Shown: positions 24,149-34,154, numbered from the stretch's first letter. The stretch is 55,761 nt of DNA from Candidatus Lachnoclostridium pullistercoris (GCA_019119775.1 DWWL01000059.1:1-55761); one strand, 5' to 3'. Notes: generated by a model from the letters alone, not told the origin. Numbers and translations: made by a program.

Positions 24149-25045
24149 TCAGTCTTCCAGCAGGGCCCACGCCCGGTTGACCACCCGCTTCGTATTTGCC
24201 ATCACAATGTCCGCATCTTCATCTTTCCATGGCTTCACCTCCATGGACAGCACATACGGATCGTCCGGGCAGAAAAAGCCCTCTTCCCTTAAAACCTGGA
24301 AAAAGTCTCTCAGCTCTTCCACATCGTTGGCACTGTTCGGAAATCCGAATCTGGGGTGCTGGTCGCCGTAAGCCTCACAGCCTTTTTTCACCACCGCATT
24401 TCCAAAGTGAAGGTGGGTGATGTAGGGCCTTAATGTCCGGATCACGAACCGGGACGTCTCATAGGTGGTAGGAAAGTGAGACAGATCCACCAGAAGGCCA
24501 AAATTGCTGTGCTTCATTCTCATATCTGCCGCAAAGCGGGCCGCATAAGGAGCCGGTCCGATGAGAGCTGCCTTGTCCATATCGTAATCAAACACTTCCA
24601 GCTCTACCATCATTCCCTTGGATGCCGCGTAGCTGCACAGATTTCCAGTGGTCTTTAAAAGCTGGGCGTAAGCCAGATCTTTTGTCTCTTCCTGCCATTT
24701 TCCGGCCAGAAAAGCGATTCCGCCGGCTCCCAGCTCCTCAGCCTCATCGATGGCTTCCATCAGCGTGGCCTCCGCTTTCCTTCTCCCTTCCTCATCTGTA
24801 TTGTTGGGATTTAATCCCGGCCCCAGAAGTCTGGGCTGAGCCCCATAGCAGACCTTCAGGTGAGACTGGACCAGCAGTTTCCTGACCTCTTCTCTCTTTT
24901 TCTTATCCGGGATCTGACACACCTCCACTGCATCAAAGAAATCATCCCTTCCTATGGCACGGACCGCGTCCGTCACATCCCGGTCCGGATAGGACATCCA
25001 CTGAATCGTACCTACCTGAAAATATTTGTGTATGGAATCTCTCAT
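24149..25045 (-). CDS. xylose isomerase-like TIM barrel (sugar phosphate isomerase/epimerase)
   Basis: This 298-residue protein of the AP endonuclease 2/xylose isomerase-like superfamily has the barrel residues expected for a divalent-metal site: E in MVELEVFDYD, D/H in LLVDLSHFP, H in THLHFGNAV and E in LSMEVKPW. The enzymes isomerise or epimerise sugars and hydroxy-keto acids. It is the first gene of the oxidoreductase set and starts only 18 bases after addA, so it may be transcribed from the addBA promoter. Its role in the set may be to supply the keto or hydroxy acid for the dehydrogenases. Confidence 0.82.
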   Translation of the reverse strand: MRDSIHKYFQVGTIQWMSYPDRDVTDAVRAIGRDDFFDAVEVCQIPDKKKREEVRKLLVQSHLKVCYGAQPRLLGPGLNPNNTDEEGRRKAEATLMEAIDEAEELGAGGIAFLAGKWQEETKDLAYAQLLKTTGNLCSYAASKGMMVELEVFDYDMDKAALIGPAPYAARFAADMRMKHSNFGLLVDLSHFPTTYETSRFVIRTLRPYITHLHFGNAVVKKGCEAYGDQHPRFGFPNSANDVEELRDFFQVLREEGFFCPDDPYVLSMEVKPWKDEDADIVMANTKRVVNRAWALLED

Positions 25046-25063
25046 AGCTGTTCCTCCTTCTTT

Positions 25064-28000
25064 CTATAACCTTATCTCCTTCTGCAGCGTCATCGAATAA
25101 ATGATCGTCTCCTTCACCCGGCGCCCCGTCATCTGCGTCAGCGCCCGCCGGTAATATTCCAGCTGCGTGCCGTAACGGTCCGTCAGCTTTTTCTCCTCCC
25201 CCGGCTGGAGGTAGTCCGTCTTATAGTCGATCAGCACAAGTCCGTCCTCCTCGTCCAGATAAGCGTCTATGATTCCCTGGATCAGCACCAGCTCCTCCGA
25301 ATCTCCCTGCCCCAGCTCTCTGGCCGGGACTCCAATGACAAACTGCTGCTCTTTATGAAGCCGTCCGCTTTTGGCCGCCGCTCTCATTCTTTTCCCCAGA
25401 GAAGAGGAAAAGAAATCCCAGAGAGTCCAGGGACGCACCAGTTTCCGGTATTCCTCTGTGAGGTGTTTTTCAGCCGTCAGGGCATCCAGCCCCCGCTCCA
25501 CCATTTCCAGAGAATCCATTCTGGAAAAATCCAAAAGCTCCAGGGTCCGGTGGTAGGCGGTCCCGCGGAAGGCCCCTCTCTTTTCCTCCTCACTGCCGCC
25601 CATAAACGCCGGGCGGGTCGGAATAAACAGGCTTTCCGCCTCATCTGTCATCTGCCCCTGCTGCTTTAGCTCTGAGATCGTCATCTTCGTGTGAAGCCCC
25701 ACATCTGCCTGGAATGGATAGCGGAAGGAAAACATCCTCTTCACCCATTCCGCCTGCTCCGGATCGTACACCCTGTCACCGTCAAAGTGAAGCAGTTTTT
25801 CCTTCAGAGAATCCCGTTCTACCTGGCGCAGCATTTCCCGCCCCAGAATCTCTCCCGTCGGAATGACCGAAACCTCAATGGCTCCCTCTTCGTTCCCGGA
25901 CAGGCTCATCAGCAGCCAGTCCAGATAGGACGCGGCTGAGGAGAGCAGCGTAAACGGCAGGCCTCTGCCCCGTCTGGGAATCTCTTTCCACTTTTCCAGG
26001 GTTTTTTCCAGATTCTTGTCCGCGGCAGTCATGACCAGCTTCTCCTTAGCCCGGCTCATCGCCACATAAAGGATCCGCAGTTCCTCCCCCATCACGTCCA
26101 ATTCCATTTTTCTCTTCACCACATTTTTCTTGATGGTCGGAATCCTGGTGCGCAGTTCCAGATCAATGTAGTCTGTGCCGATTCCCAGGTCAGAATCTAT
26201 GAGGACCTTTGCCCGCACATCCTGCTTATTGAACCTCTTTCCCAGACCGGAGAGAAAGACTATGGGAAACTCCAGGCCCTTGCTTTTATGAATGCTCATG
26301 ATCTTCACTGTGTTGGAGTGTTCCTTGGCCGTAGCCGCCTCCCCAAAATCCGTGTCATATTTCTTCAGGCTGCGGATGTAGGACACAAAATGAAAAAGTC
26401 CCCGATAGCTGGTCTTTTCGTAGGCGGCCGCCCGTTCCGCCAGCATGTCCAGATTCGCCTTTCTCACGTCTCCACCCGGCAGAGCGGTCACATAATCGTA
26501 ATATCCGGTCTGAAGATAGACTTCATGGATCAGCTCTCTCACCGTAAGGTAGCGGCTTTTCTCCCGCAGCTCCTCTACAAGTCCTGACAGAGCCTTCAGC
26601 TTATCCCGCAGTACCTGATCGCCGCCGGAAGATTCCTCCAGGCAGTTCTTCCATGCTCCGTAAAGTCCCCGGTCCTGGCCCTTTGCCGTCTTTTTCTTAT
26701 AGAGGGACACCAGCTGCGCCATCTCCCTGTCGGAAAGGCCGCCGATCGCGGACTTCATCACCGCGGCCAGAGGAATGTCCTGCATGGGGTTATCCAGGAT
26801 GGAGAGCAGTGCCAGAACAGTCTCCACCTCCGGCGTGTCAAAATATCCGGTCTTGGAATCTGCGTGGGCAGGAATTCCCTCGTTCATCAGCACATTGGTA
26901 AATACTTCCGCCCACCCGGATGTATTGCGCAGCAGGATCACCATGTCCCCAAAACAGGCCTTCCGGTACTTTCCCTGCTCCTTGTCCCAGACGATCAGTC
27001 CCTGCTTTGGATCTGTCATCCGGCGGATCTGCCCCGCCACCAGTCTGGCCTCCATCTCCTTTTCCGTATAGTCCGCGTGTTCCTCGTCCATCTCCTTTAC
27101 CGCCGCCTCCTGAATATCCAGAAGCAGCAGCTCCGTTTTCCCCGGCCGCTCTCCCTCCATCTCCTCAGGAATCGGCTCAAACACGGCGCCCTCATGGAGA
27201 GCCGCCTCATCCGTGTAGGAAACTCCTCCGAGGAGCTTCGTCATAATCCGGAAAAACACCTGGTTGACGCTTTCCAGCACGCTCCCGCGGCTGCGGAAAT
27301 TCTGGTGGAGATCGATCTTCTGATAAAGCCCTTCCTCTTCCCGGTAGGTATCGTATTTTTCCATAAAAATCTCCGGCCTGGCCAGGCGGAAACGGTAAAT
27401 GCTCTGCTTTACATCCCCCACCATGAACACATTGGGAGTGCCAAGGCGCTCTCTGGAAATCAGGCGGATCAGCGTCTCCTGCACTTCGTTGCTGTCCTGA
27501 TATTCATCCACCAGAATCTCCTCAAACTGGCCGGACAGTGCCTTTGCCGCCTCAGACGGCTCCCCGTTTTCTGAGAGAGCCTGAAGAGCGAAATGCTCTA
27601 GGTCATTAAAATCCACAATGTTCTTTTCCCGCTTCGCCTCCTGATATCTGGCAGAGAATTCCTGCGCCAGCCGGAGCACTTCCCGCACCGCCGGAGAAGC
27701 CAGCCTCATAATATCTGTGATCTCCTCCTCCGGCTGGACAAAGTAGCTGTCCCTGATCTTTGTGACCGTCTTTTTCGCCCGGTCACGCAGATCCGCCGCG
27801 AACGCTTTCTTTTCCTTGGAAACCAAATCTGAGCGCACCGCTTTCAGGCGTCCGAAGTCCGCTGCCGTCAGTTTCTGCTTCAGTTCTCTGTAATCTTCCG
27901 TGTCACAGAGGCCGCGGAGCATGCTTAAATTGCTCTCCATAACCGGCAGATAGGCTTCCGGCCCATCCAGCTCCCTGCAAATCTCCACTGCCTCCTCCAT

Positions 28001-28705
28001 CTGCCAGCAAAGCTCCTCCATCTGGCTGCGGATATCCGTCAGAAGAAACTTCATCCACGGACTGTTCTCCCAGGCCGGAGCTTCATTCCCCTCCGCTTCC
28101 AGCAAATCCAGCTCTTTCCTGCTACTCTCAAACCACTGATCCGGCCACGGATGGCTCTGGGAAAAGGCATACACCTGCATAATCAGGTCGCTGATGCCAT
28201 AGTCCCCTTTCCCAGAAGCATAGGCATCCACAAAATCCGTAAATTCTTTCCTTCCGCTGCCATAGCTGTCCTCCAGCAGCTGCTCCATCACCTCTCCCTG
28301 CAGCAGTATCAGCTCCCCCTCATCCCCGATGCGGAACGCCGGGTCGATCTCCAGGGCGTCAAAATGATTCCGGATCACGTTGAGGCAGAAGCTGTCGATG
28401 GTCGTGATCTGAGCCTGCTGCACCAGGGCGGCCTGCATCTGGAGATGTTCATCTTCCGGATGATCTTCCAGCCGTTTTTCTATGGCGGCGGCCACCCGCT
28501 CCCGCATCTCCGCCGCCGCCGCATTGGTAAACGTCATCACCAGCAGCTGATCAATATCCAGAGGCTTCTCTCCCTCCGTGATCATCCTCACGATCCGCTC
28601 CACCAGCACCGCTGTCTTTCCGCTGCCGGCGGCTGCGGACACCAGGAGATTTCTGTTTCTGGATGTGATCACCTGCTCCTGTTTTTCCGTCCATGCAATT
28701 GCCAT
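25064..28705 (-). CDS. addA: ATP-dependent helicase/nuclease subunit A
   Basis: This 1213-residue UvrD-type helicase-nuclease has Walker A SAAAGSGKTAVLVER near residue 25, motif II LVDEYQDSNEVQ, motif III GDVKQSIYRFR, motif V IMSIHKSKGLEFP and motif VI LYVAMSRAKEKL. The C-terminal RecB-like nuclease domain carries LVLIDYKTDYL. AddAB processes double-strand breaks up to Chi for RecA loading. Its ATG follows the addB TAG with no gap, so the subunits are made together. The length is normal for Clostridia. Confidence 0.97.
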   Translation of the reverse strand: MAIAWTEKQEQVITSRNRNLLVSAAAGSGKTAVLVERIVRMITEGEKPLDIDQLLVMTFTNAAAAEMRERVAAAIEKRLEDHPEDEHLQMQAALVQQAQITTIDSFCLNVIRNHFDALEIDPAFRIGDEGELILLQGEVMEQLLEDSYGSGRKEFTDFVDAYASGKGDYGISDLIMQVYAFSQSHPWPDQWFESSRKELDLLEAEGNEAPAWENSPWMKFLLTDIRSQMEELCWQMEEAVEICRELDGPEAYLPVMESNLSMLRGLCDTEDYRELKQKLTAADFGRLKAVRSDLVSKEKKAFAADLRDRAKKTVTKIRDSYFVQPEEEITDIMRLASPAVREVLRLAQEFSARYQEAKREKNIVDFNDLEHFALQALSENGEPSEAAKALSGQFEEILVDEYQDSNEVQETLIRLISRERLGTPNVFMVGDVKQSIYRFRLARPEIFMEKYDTYREEEGLYQKIDLHQNFRSRGSVLESVNQVFFRIMTKLLGGVSYTDEAALHEGAVFEPIPEEMEGERPGKTELLLLDIQEAAVKEMDEEHADYTEKEMEARLVAGQIRRMTDPKQGLIVWDKEQGKYRKACFGDMVILLRNTSGWAEVFTNVLMNEGIPAHADSKTGYFDTPEVETVLALLSILDNPMQDIPLAAVMKSAIGGLSDREMAQLVSLYKKKTAKGQDRGLYGAWKNCLEESSGGDQVLRDKLKALSGLVEELREKSRYLTVRELIHEVYLQTGYYDYVTALPGGDVRKANLDMLAERAAAYEKTSYRGLFHFVSYIRSLKKYDTDFGEAATAKEHSNTVKIMSIHKSKGLEFPIVFLSGLGKRFNKQDVRAKVLIDSDLGIGTDYIDLELRTRIPTIKKNVVKRKMELDVMGEELRILYVAMSRAKEKLVMTAADKNLEKTLEKWKEIPRRGRGLPFTLLSSAASYLDWLLMSLSGNEEGAIEVSVIPTGEILGREMLRQVERDSLKEKLLHFDGDRVYDPEQAEWVKRMFSFRYPFQADVGLHTKMTISELKQQGQMTDEAESLFIPTRPAFMGGSEEEKRGAFRGTAYHRTLELLDFSRMDSLEMVERGLDALTAEKHLTEEYRKLVRPWTLWDFFSSSLGKRMRAAAKSGRLHKEQQFVIGVPARELGQGDSEELVLIQGIIDAYLDEEDGLVLIDYKTDYLQPGEEKKLTDRYGTQLEYYRRALTQMTGRRVKETIIYSMTLQKEIRL

Positions 28706-31700
28706 CTATTTTCCATCCTCCCCGCCTTTAAAAATCATGTTCCGGAGCTCTTCCGCTTTTTTGCCCGTCAAATTCCGGTACTCATACCCCGGAAGTTTGC
28801 GGTCAAATCCGCACACGCTGTGGTAAGGGCAGTAGTCGCAGGCCGTCTGGAGCCCTATTTTATAAGGATCTGCCGCCGTATTTCCGTCTAAAATCTCCGT
28901 CCCTGCCTGTCTCACCTTTTTCCGTGCAAACTTCCGTAGCGTCTCAAAGCCGGCCTGGTCCGTCACAGAGGAGCCATATTTCCGGACCTGCCAGCCGCTT
29001 ATGGACACCGGAATGATATCCGAAGTGCCCTCAATCTCCCGATCAAGCAGAGATACCACTCCGAAATCGCTGTTGACCAGACCGTCCATCTTCAATTTTT
29101 TCAGCACCAGGCGGTCCACCTCACTTTTTATGGAGGCTTTCGTGCCGTCCACCATCGGATCTTCCATATGGTAGTAAAAAATTCCGGCCGGAACCACATT
29201 TTTCTCCGGATTTTTTCTCTCCATCATCTCCAGAGCCGCATCCATGTACACCACCAGCTGCAGCTGCAGGCCGTAATATATGGCTGCCAGATCAAAGGAT
29301 GTATTCCCGGACTTGTAATCGATGATCTTCACATACAGACAGTCCCCATCCCGGCAAAGGTCCATCCGGTCGATCCGTCCCTGCAGGTGAACGGCCTCCT
29401 CGTCCGTCAGGGCGATCTTCATAGCCTCCAGATTGTCAACCGCAGAAAAGGACAGTTCAAACTCCGCAGGGACAAACTTTCCCCTCCTCAGCTGCTCCGC
29501 CAGCGCCCAGAGTGTCTTCTTAGCAATCCTCCTGATCTTTGTCCCCAGATAGATATTTCGGGCAGAGCTCTTCATAATATTGTCCTCATACTGGGACATT
29601 ACCGCTTCCACAGCCTCATCTGCCAGCGCGTCCCGCTCCCCGTTTTCCATATCCTGCATCCGCTGTCCCCGTTCCTGCGCACTGCGGAATGCCCTGTCAA
29701 TGGCCGCGTGGAGAAGATTGCCCATGTCCGCCGCTTTCAGCTCATACTCCTGACGTTCCTCCAGTCCCAGGCCGTAGGAAAGGAAGTGGGCGTAAGCGCA
29801 GGCTTCATACTGTTCCAGTCTGGTCACGCTGCCGCTTAAGATCTTTCCATAAAGCTCTCTGGCGGCCGCCCGGCCGATCCCCTGATCCTTATAGATGAAA
29901 AAGGCCGCCTCCACCAGTTCTCTCAGCCATTTTCTGTCCTCCGGGTCGTTCCAGAAGCTGCGGTACAGTTCCAGGAAAGCCGGATCCTCCTGGCCGTTCC
30001 ACTCTCTCAGAGCTTCCGCCATCGCCTTTTTCCCCTCCAGCCGGGAGACGGGACGGAGCTCCTCTGCCGCCGTCCGCGCCTCAAGGCCGGGAAACAACTT
30101 TTCCAGCTCCCTGATCAGACTGGACGGGTTCAGCTTTTTCCCCGTTCTGTTCATGGACGCATAAGTCAGAATCAGCTTCTGTTCCGGCTTCGTCAGCGCC
30201 AGATACAGGTAAAACCGCTGGAGAAAGCATTCTTTTCTGGCGGTTGGCGCCAGCTCCAGATCATTTTTTTCCAGAAATTCCCTGTCCATCTCCGACAGGA
30301 TCCCTCCCCGCTCCCTTCTGGCGGGCACCACTCCGTCGTTGACGCCGACAAAGAACAGCACCTTGATGTGATCCAGCCTGGTCCTGTTGATATCCCCCAC
30401 CACAACACGGTCCACGGTGGATGGGATCACCCCGATCTGGATCTCTCCGAACCCGGCGTCCAGGATCTCCCCATACTCCCGCAGGCTGCCTGTCTCCTCC
30501 CCGAGGAGAGCTGCCAGACGGTCAAATAAATCCATTACCAGCCCATATGCCTGGCTGTATTCGTCCGCCAGCTGGTATTCTCCCTTTTCCCGGAAATGCT
30601 CACTCCAGGCCTCCAGTTTCTCCTCTGCTTTTATTTCCATCAGAAAGCCGGTCAGCGCCTCTGTCCGGGAGGCGATCGTCGCTCCTTCCTTCTTCAGCTG
30701 GCCGCTTAAGGTAAAGAGCGGGCCCGCCGCTTTTTCCCGGAACGCATTCAGTTCTTCCATATTTATATATTTTCCGCCCCGGTAAACCAGCTCCCAGGGG
30801 CTGCTCCACCTCTTTTTTCCGCGGATTCCCAGAGCCAGGCAGTAATTTTCCATACGGTCGCACATCTCCCGCTCCTCCGGCTCCACCGCCAGCGCGCATT
30901 TCAGATAGCGGAACATGCTCTCATAGGAAAAATCTCTCGCGGCCACATCCAGGGCGGCGCGGATCAGCTCCACCAGCGGATGCTCCAGAATACTTTTCTT
31001 CACATCCAGGAAAAACGGAATCTCTTTTTCCTGAAACTGAAACGCAGTCTCCTTCCCGTAGCTCTCCAGATCCCCCGTCACAACGGCCACGTCCCGGTAG
31101 CGGAGTCCCTCCTCCCGCACCAGCCGCTCAATGGAGTTGGCAGCAAAGGCAATCTCCTCCCCCGGGTTTGCCGCCTGATAAAGGAGAATGTCCTCCGGCT
31201 TCTGTTCCCAGACGTCTCTGGAATACCGGTACAGCTTCTGCTCCAGAAAATCCAGCTCCTCTGCGGCAAATCTGGGATAAGGGCGCTTTTCCAGCCAGCA
31301 GTCCTTCTCCCAGCGCACCTGATTTTTTTCCGCCAGAGACGTCAGGCGGCGCACAGTCTCCTTGCTCATATAGAACAGGTTCTGGATTCCGCTTTTTTTG
31401 TAGGGCTCTGCCTGCCGGTCCACCGTCACCGTCACCTTCACATCACGGCAGCAGACCATCATCTGCTCCAGCAGGCGGTACTGTACGGGAGTAAAGCCTG
31501 TATAACCGTCCAGCACCACAATGCTCTCCCGAATTTTCTCCGATTGAGGCAGCACACGGCACAGCTCCCCCAGAATCTCCTCCGCGGTGATGAATTTCTC
31601 CTCAATATATTCCTGAAATCCCCGGTAAACCTCTGCCAGGCTCCGGAGCTTGGCCTGCAGGAGCGGACTGGCGGCCCGTCCCTCCATCTCCTCCAGCTGC

Positions 31701-32110
31701 TCCGGCGAAACGCCGTACTGGTAAAGCTCGGAGATCATGGATTTCAGCTGGCCGATAAATCCGGCCTGCCGCAGATGTCCCTGAAAGATCCCCATCTGCT
31801 GTCCTTTTAACGCCATCACCCTGCGGAGCACCATGGATTTTCCCATATCGTCCAAAACTGCGGGGCAGACCACTGCCAGCTCCTCAAACACCCGGTAAGC
31901 CAGCCGCGCAAAGCTGACAATGTCAATATTCATCGTCCCCCTGCGGGGATGAAGGGACACGATCTCCTTCTGCGTCTGCATGGTGAACTGCTCCGGCACG
32001 ATCACCACAAACTGCTGCTCCGGCCGCGCCTGGGCCTCTCTGATCAGATGCTCATACAAAAATCTGGTCTTTCCGGCCCCGGAACCTCCCATAATAAACT
32101 GAAGCGCCAT
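28706..32110 (-). CDS. addB: ATP-dependent helicase/nuclease subunit B
   Basis: This 1134-residue AddB has an N-terminal Walker A (MGGSGAGKTRFLYE), a degenerate helicase core thought to read Chi, and a C-terminal nuclease domain with IIDYKSGNTSFD. The four cysteines of the iron-sulphur staple are present: one in EQYEACAYAHF and three in CDYCPYHSVCGF. The start at 32110 follows GGAGGAAGG; 26 upstream in-frame codons lie in the promoter. It is the first gene of addBA and is controlled by a promoter with a perfect LexA-type palindrome. Confidence 0.96.
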   Translation of the reverse strand: MALQFIMGGSGAGKTRFLYEHLIREAQARPEQQFVVIVPEQFTMQTQKEIVSLHPRRGTMNIDIVSFARLAYRVFEELAVVCPAVLDDMGKSMVLRRVMALKGQQMGIFQGHLRQAGFIGQLKSMISELYQYGVSPEQLEEMEGRAASPLLQAKLRSLAEVYRGFQEYIEEKFITAEEILGELCRVLPQSEKIRESIVVLDGYTGFTPVQYRLLEQMMVCCRDVKVTVTVDRQAEPYKKSGIQNLFYMSKETVRRLTSLAEKNQVRWEKDCWLEKRPYPRFAAEELDFLEQKLYRYSRDVWEQKPEDILLYQAANPGEEIAFAANSIERLVREEGLRYRDVAVVTGDLESYGKETAFQFQEKEIPFFLDVKKSILEHPLVELIRAALDVAARDFSYESMFRYLKCALAVEPEEREMCDRMENYCLALGIRGKKRWSSPWELVYRGGKYINMEELNAFREKAAGPLFTLSGQLKKEGATIASRTEALTGFLMEIKAEEKLEAWSEHFREKGEYQLADEYSQAYGLVMDLFDRLAALLGEETGSLREYGEILDAGFGEIQIGVIPSTVDRVVVGDINRTRLDHIKVLFFVGVNDGVVPARRERGGILSEMDREFLEKNDLELAPTARKECFLQRFYLYLALTKPEQKLILTYASMNRTGKKLNPSSLIRELEKLFPGLEARTAAEELRPVSRLEGKKAMAEALREWNGQEDPAFLELYRSFWNDPEDRKWLRELVEAAFFIYKDQGIGRAAARELYGKILSGSVTRLEQYEACAYAHFLSYGLGLEERQEYELKAADMGNLLHAAIDRAFRSAQERGQRMQDMENGERDALADEAVEAVMSQYEDNIMKSSARNIYLGTKIRRIAKKTLWALAEQLRRGKFVPAEFELSFSAVDNLEAMKIALTDEEAVHLQGRIDRMDLCRDGDCLYVKIIDYKSGNTSFDLAAIYYGLQLQLVVYMDAALEMMERKNPEKNVVPAGIFYYHMEDPMVDGTKASIKSEVDRLVLKKLKMDGLVNSDFGVVSLLDREIEGTSDIIPVSISGWQVRKYGSSVTDQAGFETLRKFARKKVRQAGTEILDGNTAADPYKIGLQTACDYCPYHSVCGFDRKLPGYEYRNLTGKKAEELRNMIFKGGEDGK

Positions 32111-32130
32111 TTCCTTCCTCCTGTCGAAAC

Positions 32131-32142
32131 GAACATTTGTTC
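32131..32142 (-). promoter_or_regulatory. LexA (DinR) box at the addBA promoter
   Basis: GAAC-ATTT-GTTC is a perfect GAAC-N4-GTTC palindrome, the Gram-positive SOS box. On the minus strand it lies 4 bases after the -10 box TACAAT, which is 17 bases from TTGTAA. Bound LexA would cover the transcription start. SOS induction of addBA follows by inference. Confidence 0.8.
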
Positions 32143-32146
32143 TGTT

Positions 32147-32175
32147 ATTGTACCACACCCAGACGCCATTTACAA
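32147..32175 (-). promoter_or_regulatory. promoter of addBA
   Basis: TTGTAA and TACAAT (about 32170-32175 and 32147-32152) are separated by 17 bases on the minus strand. The LexA-type palindrome follows directly. Confidence 0.75.
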
Positions 32176-32248
32176 TTCTTTTTTCCACTTTTTCATAATC
32201 TTCTTTTTCCTTTCATAGTCTGTAACAAATGAAACCGGAGGTTCCTCT

Positions 32249-32689
32249 ATGAGCTCCAAAACAAAAATCGTGGTGCTGCGGATGAAAGAGATCATCTACA
32301 CTGCTGTTTTCCTTATTCTGGGCATCCTGCTCATTTCCCTCTTCCTCTTCATGTTCCGGCCGGGAAATGACGGAGCCCCTGCCTCGTCCGGCGACGCGGA
32401 TTCCATCTACATACCGGGGGTGTACACCTCCTCCATCCGCCTGGGGAATGAGCAGGTAAACGTCTCCGTCTCCGTGGACGCCGACCACATAAACGCCATC
32501 GACCTGGTGCCCTTAAGCGAGTCCGTGACCACCATGTACCCCCTGATGCAGCCGGCGCTGGACGATCTGGCCGAGCAGATCTGCGCCTCCCAGTCCACAG
32601 AAAACATCTCCTACGCCAGCGAATCCCGCTATACTTCCCAGGCGCTGCTAAAAGCCATCAATGATGCTTTACAAAAAGCAGAAAAGTAA
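32249..32689 (+). CDS. membrane-anchored FMN_bind-like protein
   Basis: This 146-residue protein has one N-terminal membrane helix (about residues 15-36) and a small outside domain. The pattern GVYTSSIRLGNEQVNVSVSV, then ASQSTENISYASESRYTSQA and a final helix, follows the FMN_bind fold of RnfG/NqrC-type proteins. The SGAT(S/T) motif that takes covalent flavin is not present, because SESRYTS stands in its place. It may therefore bind no flavin or serve a structural role. The start follows GGAGGTT. It diverges from addB. Confidence 0.6.
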   Translation: MSSKTKIVVLRMKEIIYTAVFLILGILLISLFLFMFRPGNDGAPASSGDADSIYIPGVYTSSIRLGNEQVNVSVSVDADHINAIDLVPLSESVTTMYPLMQPALDDLAEQICASQSTENISYASESRYTSQALLKAINDALQKAEK

Positions 32690-32743
32690 ATATAATGAAA
32701 TCAGTATCTGACGAAAATTTTATACATGTTTGGGGAAGGAATT

Positions 32744-34138
32744 ATGAGCAGACAAAAGAGCGCAGCCGGGGCGGCAAACCGGCACAGTATTACAGAAGGA
32801 GTTATCTGGCAGCAGCTTCTTCTTTTCTTTTTCCCGATCCTGTTCGGGACCTTTTTCCAGCAGCTTTATAACACGGTGGATGCCGTTGTGGTGGGCCAGT
32901 TCGTGGGAACAGAAGCTCTGGCGGCCGTTGGAGGAACCACGGGAACACTGGTCAACCTGTTCGTGGGCTTCTTTACCGGTCTGGCCTCCGGTGCCACCGT
33001 CACCATCTCTCAGTTTTTCGGCGCAAAGCAGGACGACATGGTGAGCCAGTCCGTCCACACAGCCATCGCGTTTTCCATCGCCGTCGGCGCGGTGATGATG
33101 GCCGTAGGGCTTCTGGGCGCTCCCTTCGCGCTCCGGGCCATGGGAACCCCTGAATCTGTCATGGATTACGCCACCACTTACCTGAGGATCTATTTCATCG
33201 GCATCATTCCCAACCTGATCTACAATATGGGAGCGGGAATCCTCAGGGCCATCGGCGATTCCAGGCGGCCTCTGCTGTTCCTGATCGCAGGCTGTTTTAC
33301 CAACATCGTCCTGGACCTGCTCTTTGTAGTAAAACTCGGCATGGAAGTGGCCGGCGCGGCCTGGGCAACCATTATCTCCCAGGCGGTCAGCGCCATCCTG
33401 GTGATCCTGGTGCTCACAAAGACCTCTGAGTCCTACAAGCTCCATTTAAAAAAGCTGCGCATGGACAAGACTCTGGTGCGCCGGATCGTGGAGATCGGAC
33501 TGCCCGCCGGACTTCAGTCCGTCATGTACAATATTTCCAACATCATTATCCAGTCCAGCGTCAACACCCTTGGAACCACCACCATCGCGGCGTACACCGC
33601 CTACTCCAAGATCGACAGCCTGTTCTGGATGATCATGAGTGCCTTCGGCATTTCCATCACAACCTTTGTGGGGCAGAATTACGGGGCCAACAAGCCGAAG
33701 AGAGTGAAGAAAGGTGTAAATGTGTGCCTGGGCATGTCCTTTATCACCACGATTATCCTCTCTCTCGTGCTGTACTTCTTCGGAATCCATATTTTCCGCC
33801 TGTTCTCCACTGACACGGCGGTAATTGAAAACGGCATGGAAATCCTTCATTTTATGGTTCCCATGTTCTTCACCTACATACTGATCGAAATCTACTCCGG
33901 CTCCTTAAGAGGAATCGGAGACTGCTGGATCCCCATGATCCTCACCTGCCTGGGCGTGTGCGTGCTCCGGGTGGCCTGGGTGATGATCGCCGTTCCGATC
34001 CACCGCACCATGATCACGATTCTGATCAGTTACCCTCTGTCCTGGGCGACCACATCCGTGGCTTTCTTTATCTACTTCCACTTCTTCAGCCGTCTGGGCC
34101 GGAAGCGGATCCCGGTAAACACGGACGCAGGATGGTAA
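32744..34138 (+). CDS. MATE-family efflux transporter
   Basis: This 464-residue multidrug and toxin extrusion-type transporter has about 12 hydrophobic helices in two related halves, with the family pattern FQQLYNTVDAVVVGQFVG near residue 40 and GLPAGLQSVMYNISN at the start of the second half. It exports organic cations or related compounds in exchange for Na+ or H+. The start at 32744 follows GGGGAAGGA; an ATG 18 bases earlier has no ribosome site. It lies 54 bases after the FMN_bind-like gene, so the two may be cotranscribed. A strong hairpin terminator follows. Confidence 0.92.
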   Translation: MSRQKSAAGAANRHSITEGVIWQQLLLFFFPILFGTFFQQLYNTVDAVVVGQFVGTEALAAVGGTTGTLVNLFVGFFTGLASGATVTISQFFGAKQDDMVSQSVHTAIAFSIAVGAVMMAVGLLGAPFALRAMGTPESVMDYATTYLRIYFIGIIPNLIYNMGAGILRAIGDSRRPLLFLIAGCFTNIVLDLLFVVKLGMEVAGAAWATIISQAVSAILVILVLTKTSESYKLHLKKLRMDKTLVRRIVEIGLPAGLQSVMYNISNIIIQSSVNTLGTTTIAAYTAYSKIDSLFWMIMSAFGISITTFVGQNYGANKPKRVKKGVNVCLGMSFITTIILSLVLYFFGIHIFRLFSTDTAVIENGMEILHFMVPMFFTYILIEIYSGSLRGIGDCWIPMILTCLGVCVLRVAWVMIAVPIHRTMITILISYPLSWATTSVAFFIYFHFFSRLGRKRIPVNTDAGW

Positions 34139-34154
34139 ATCTTCACAAAAAATA

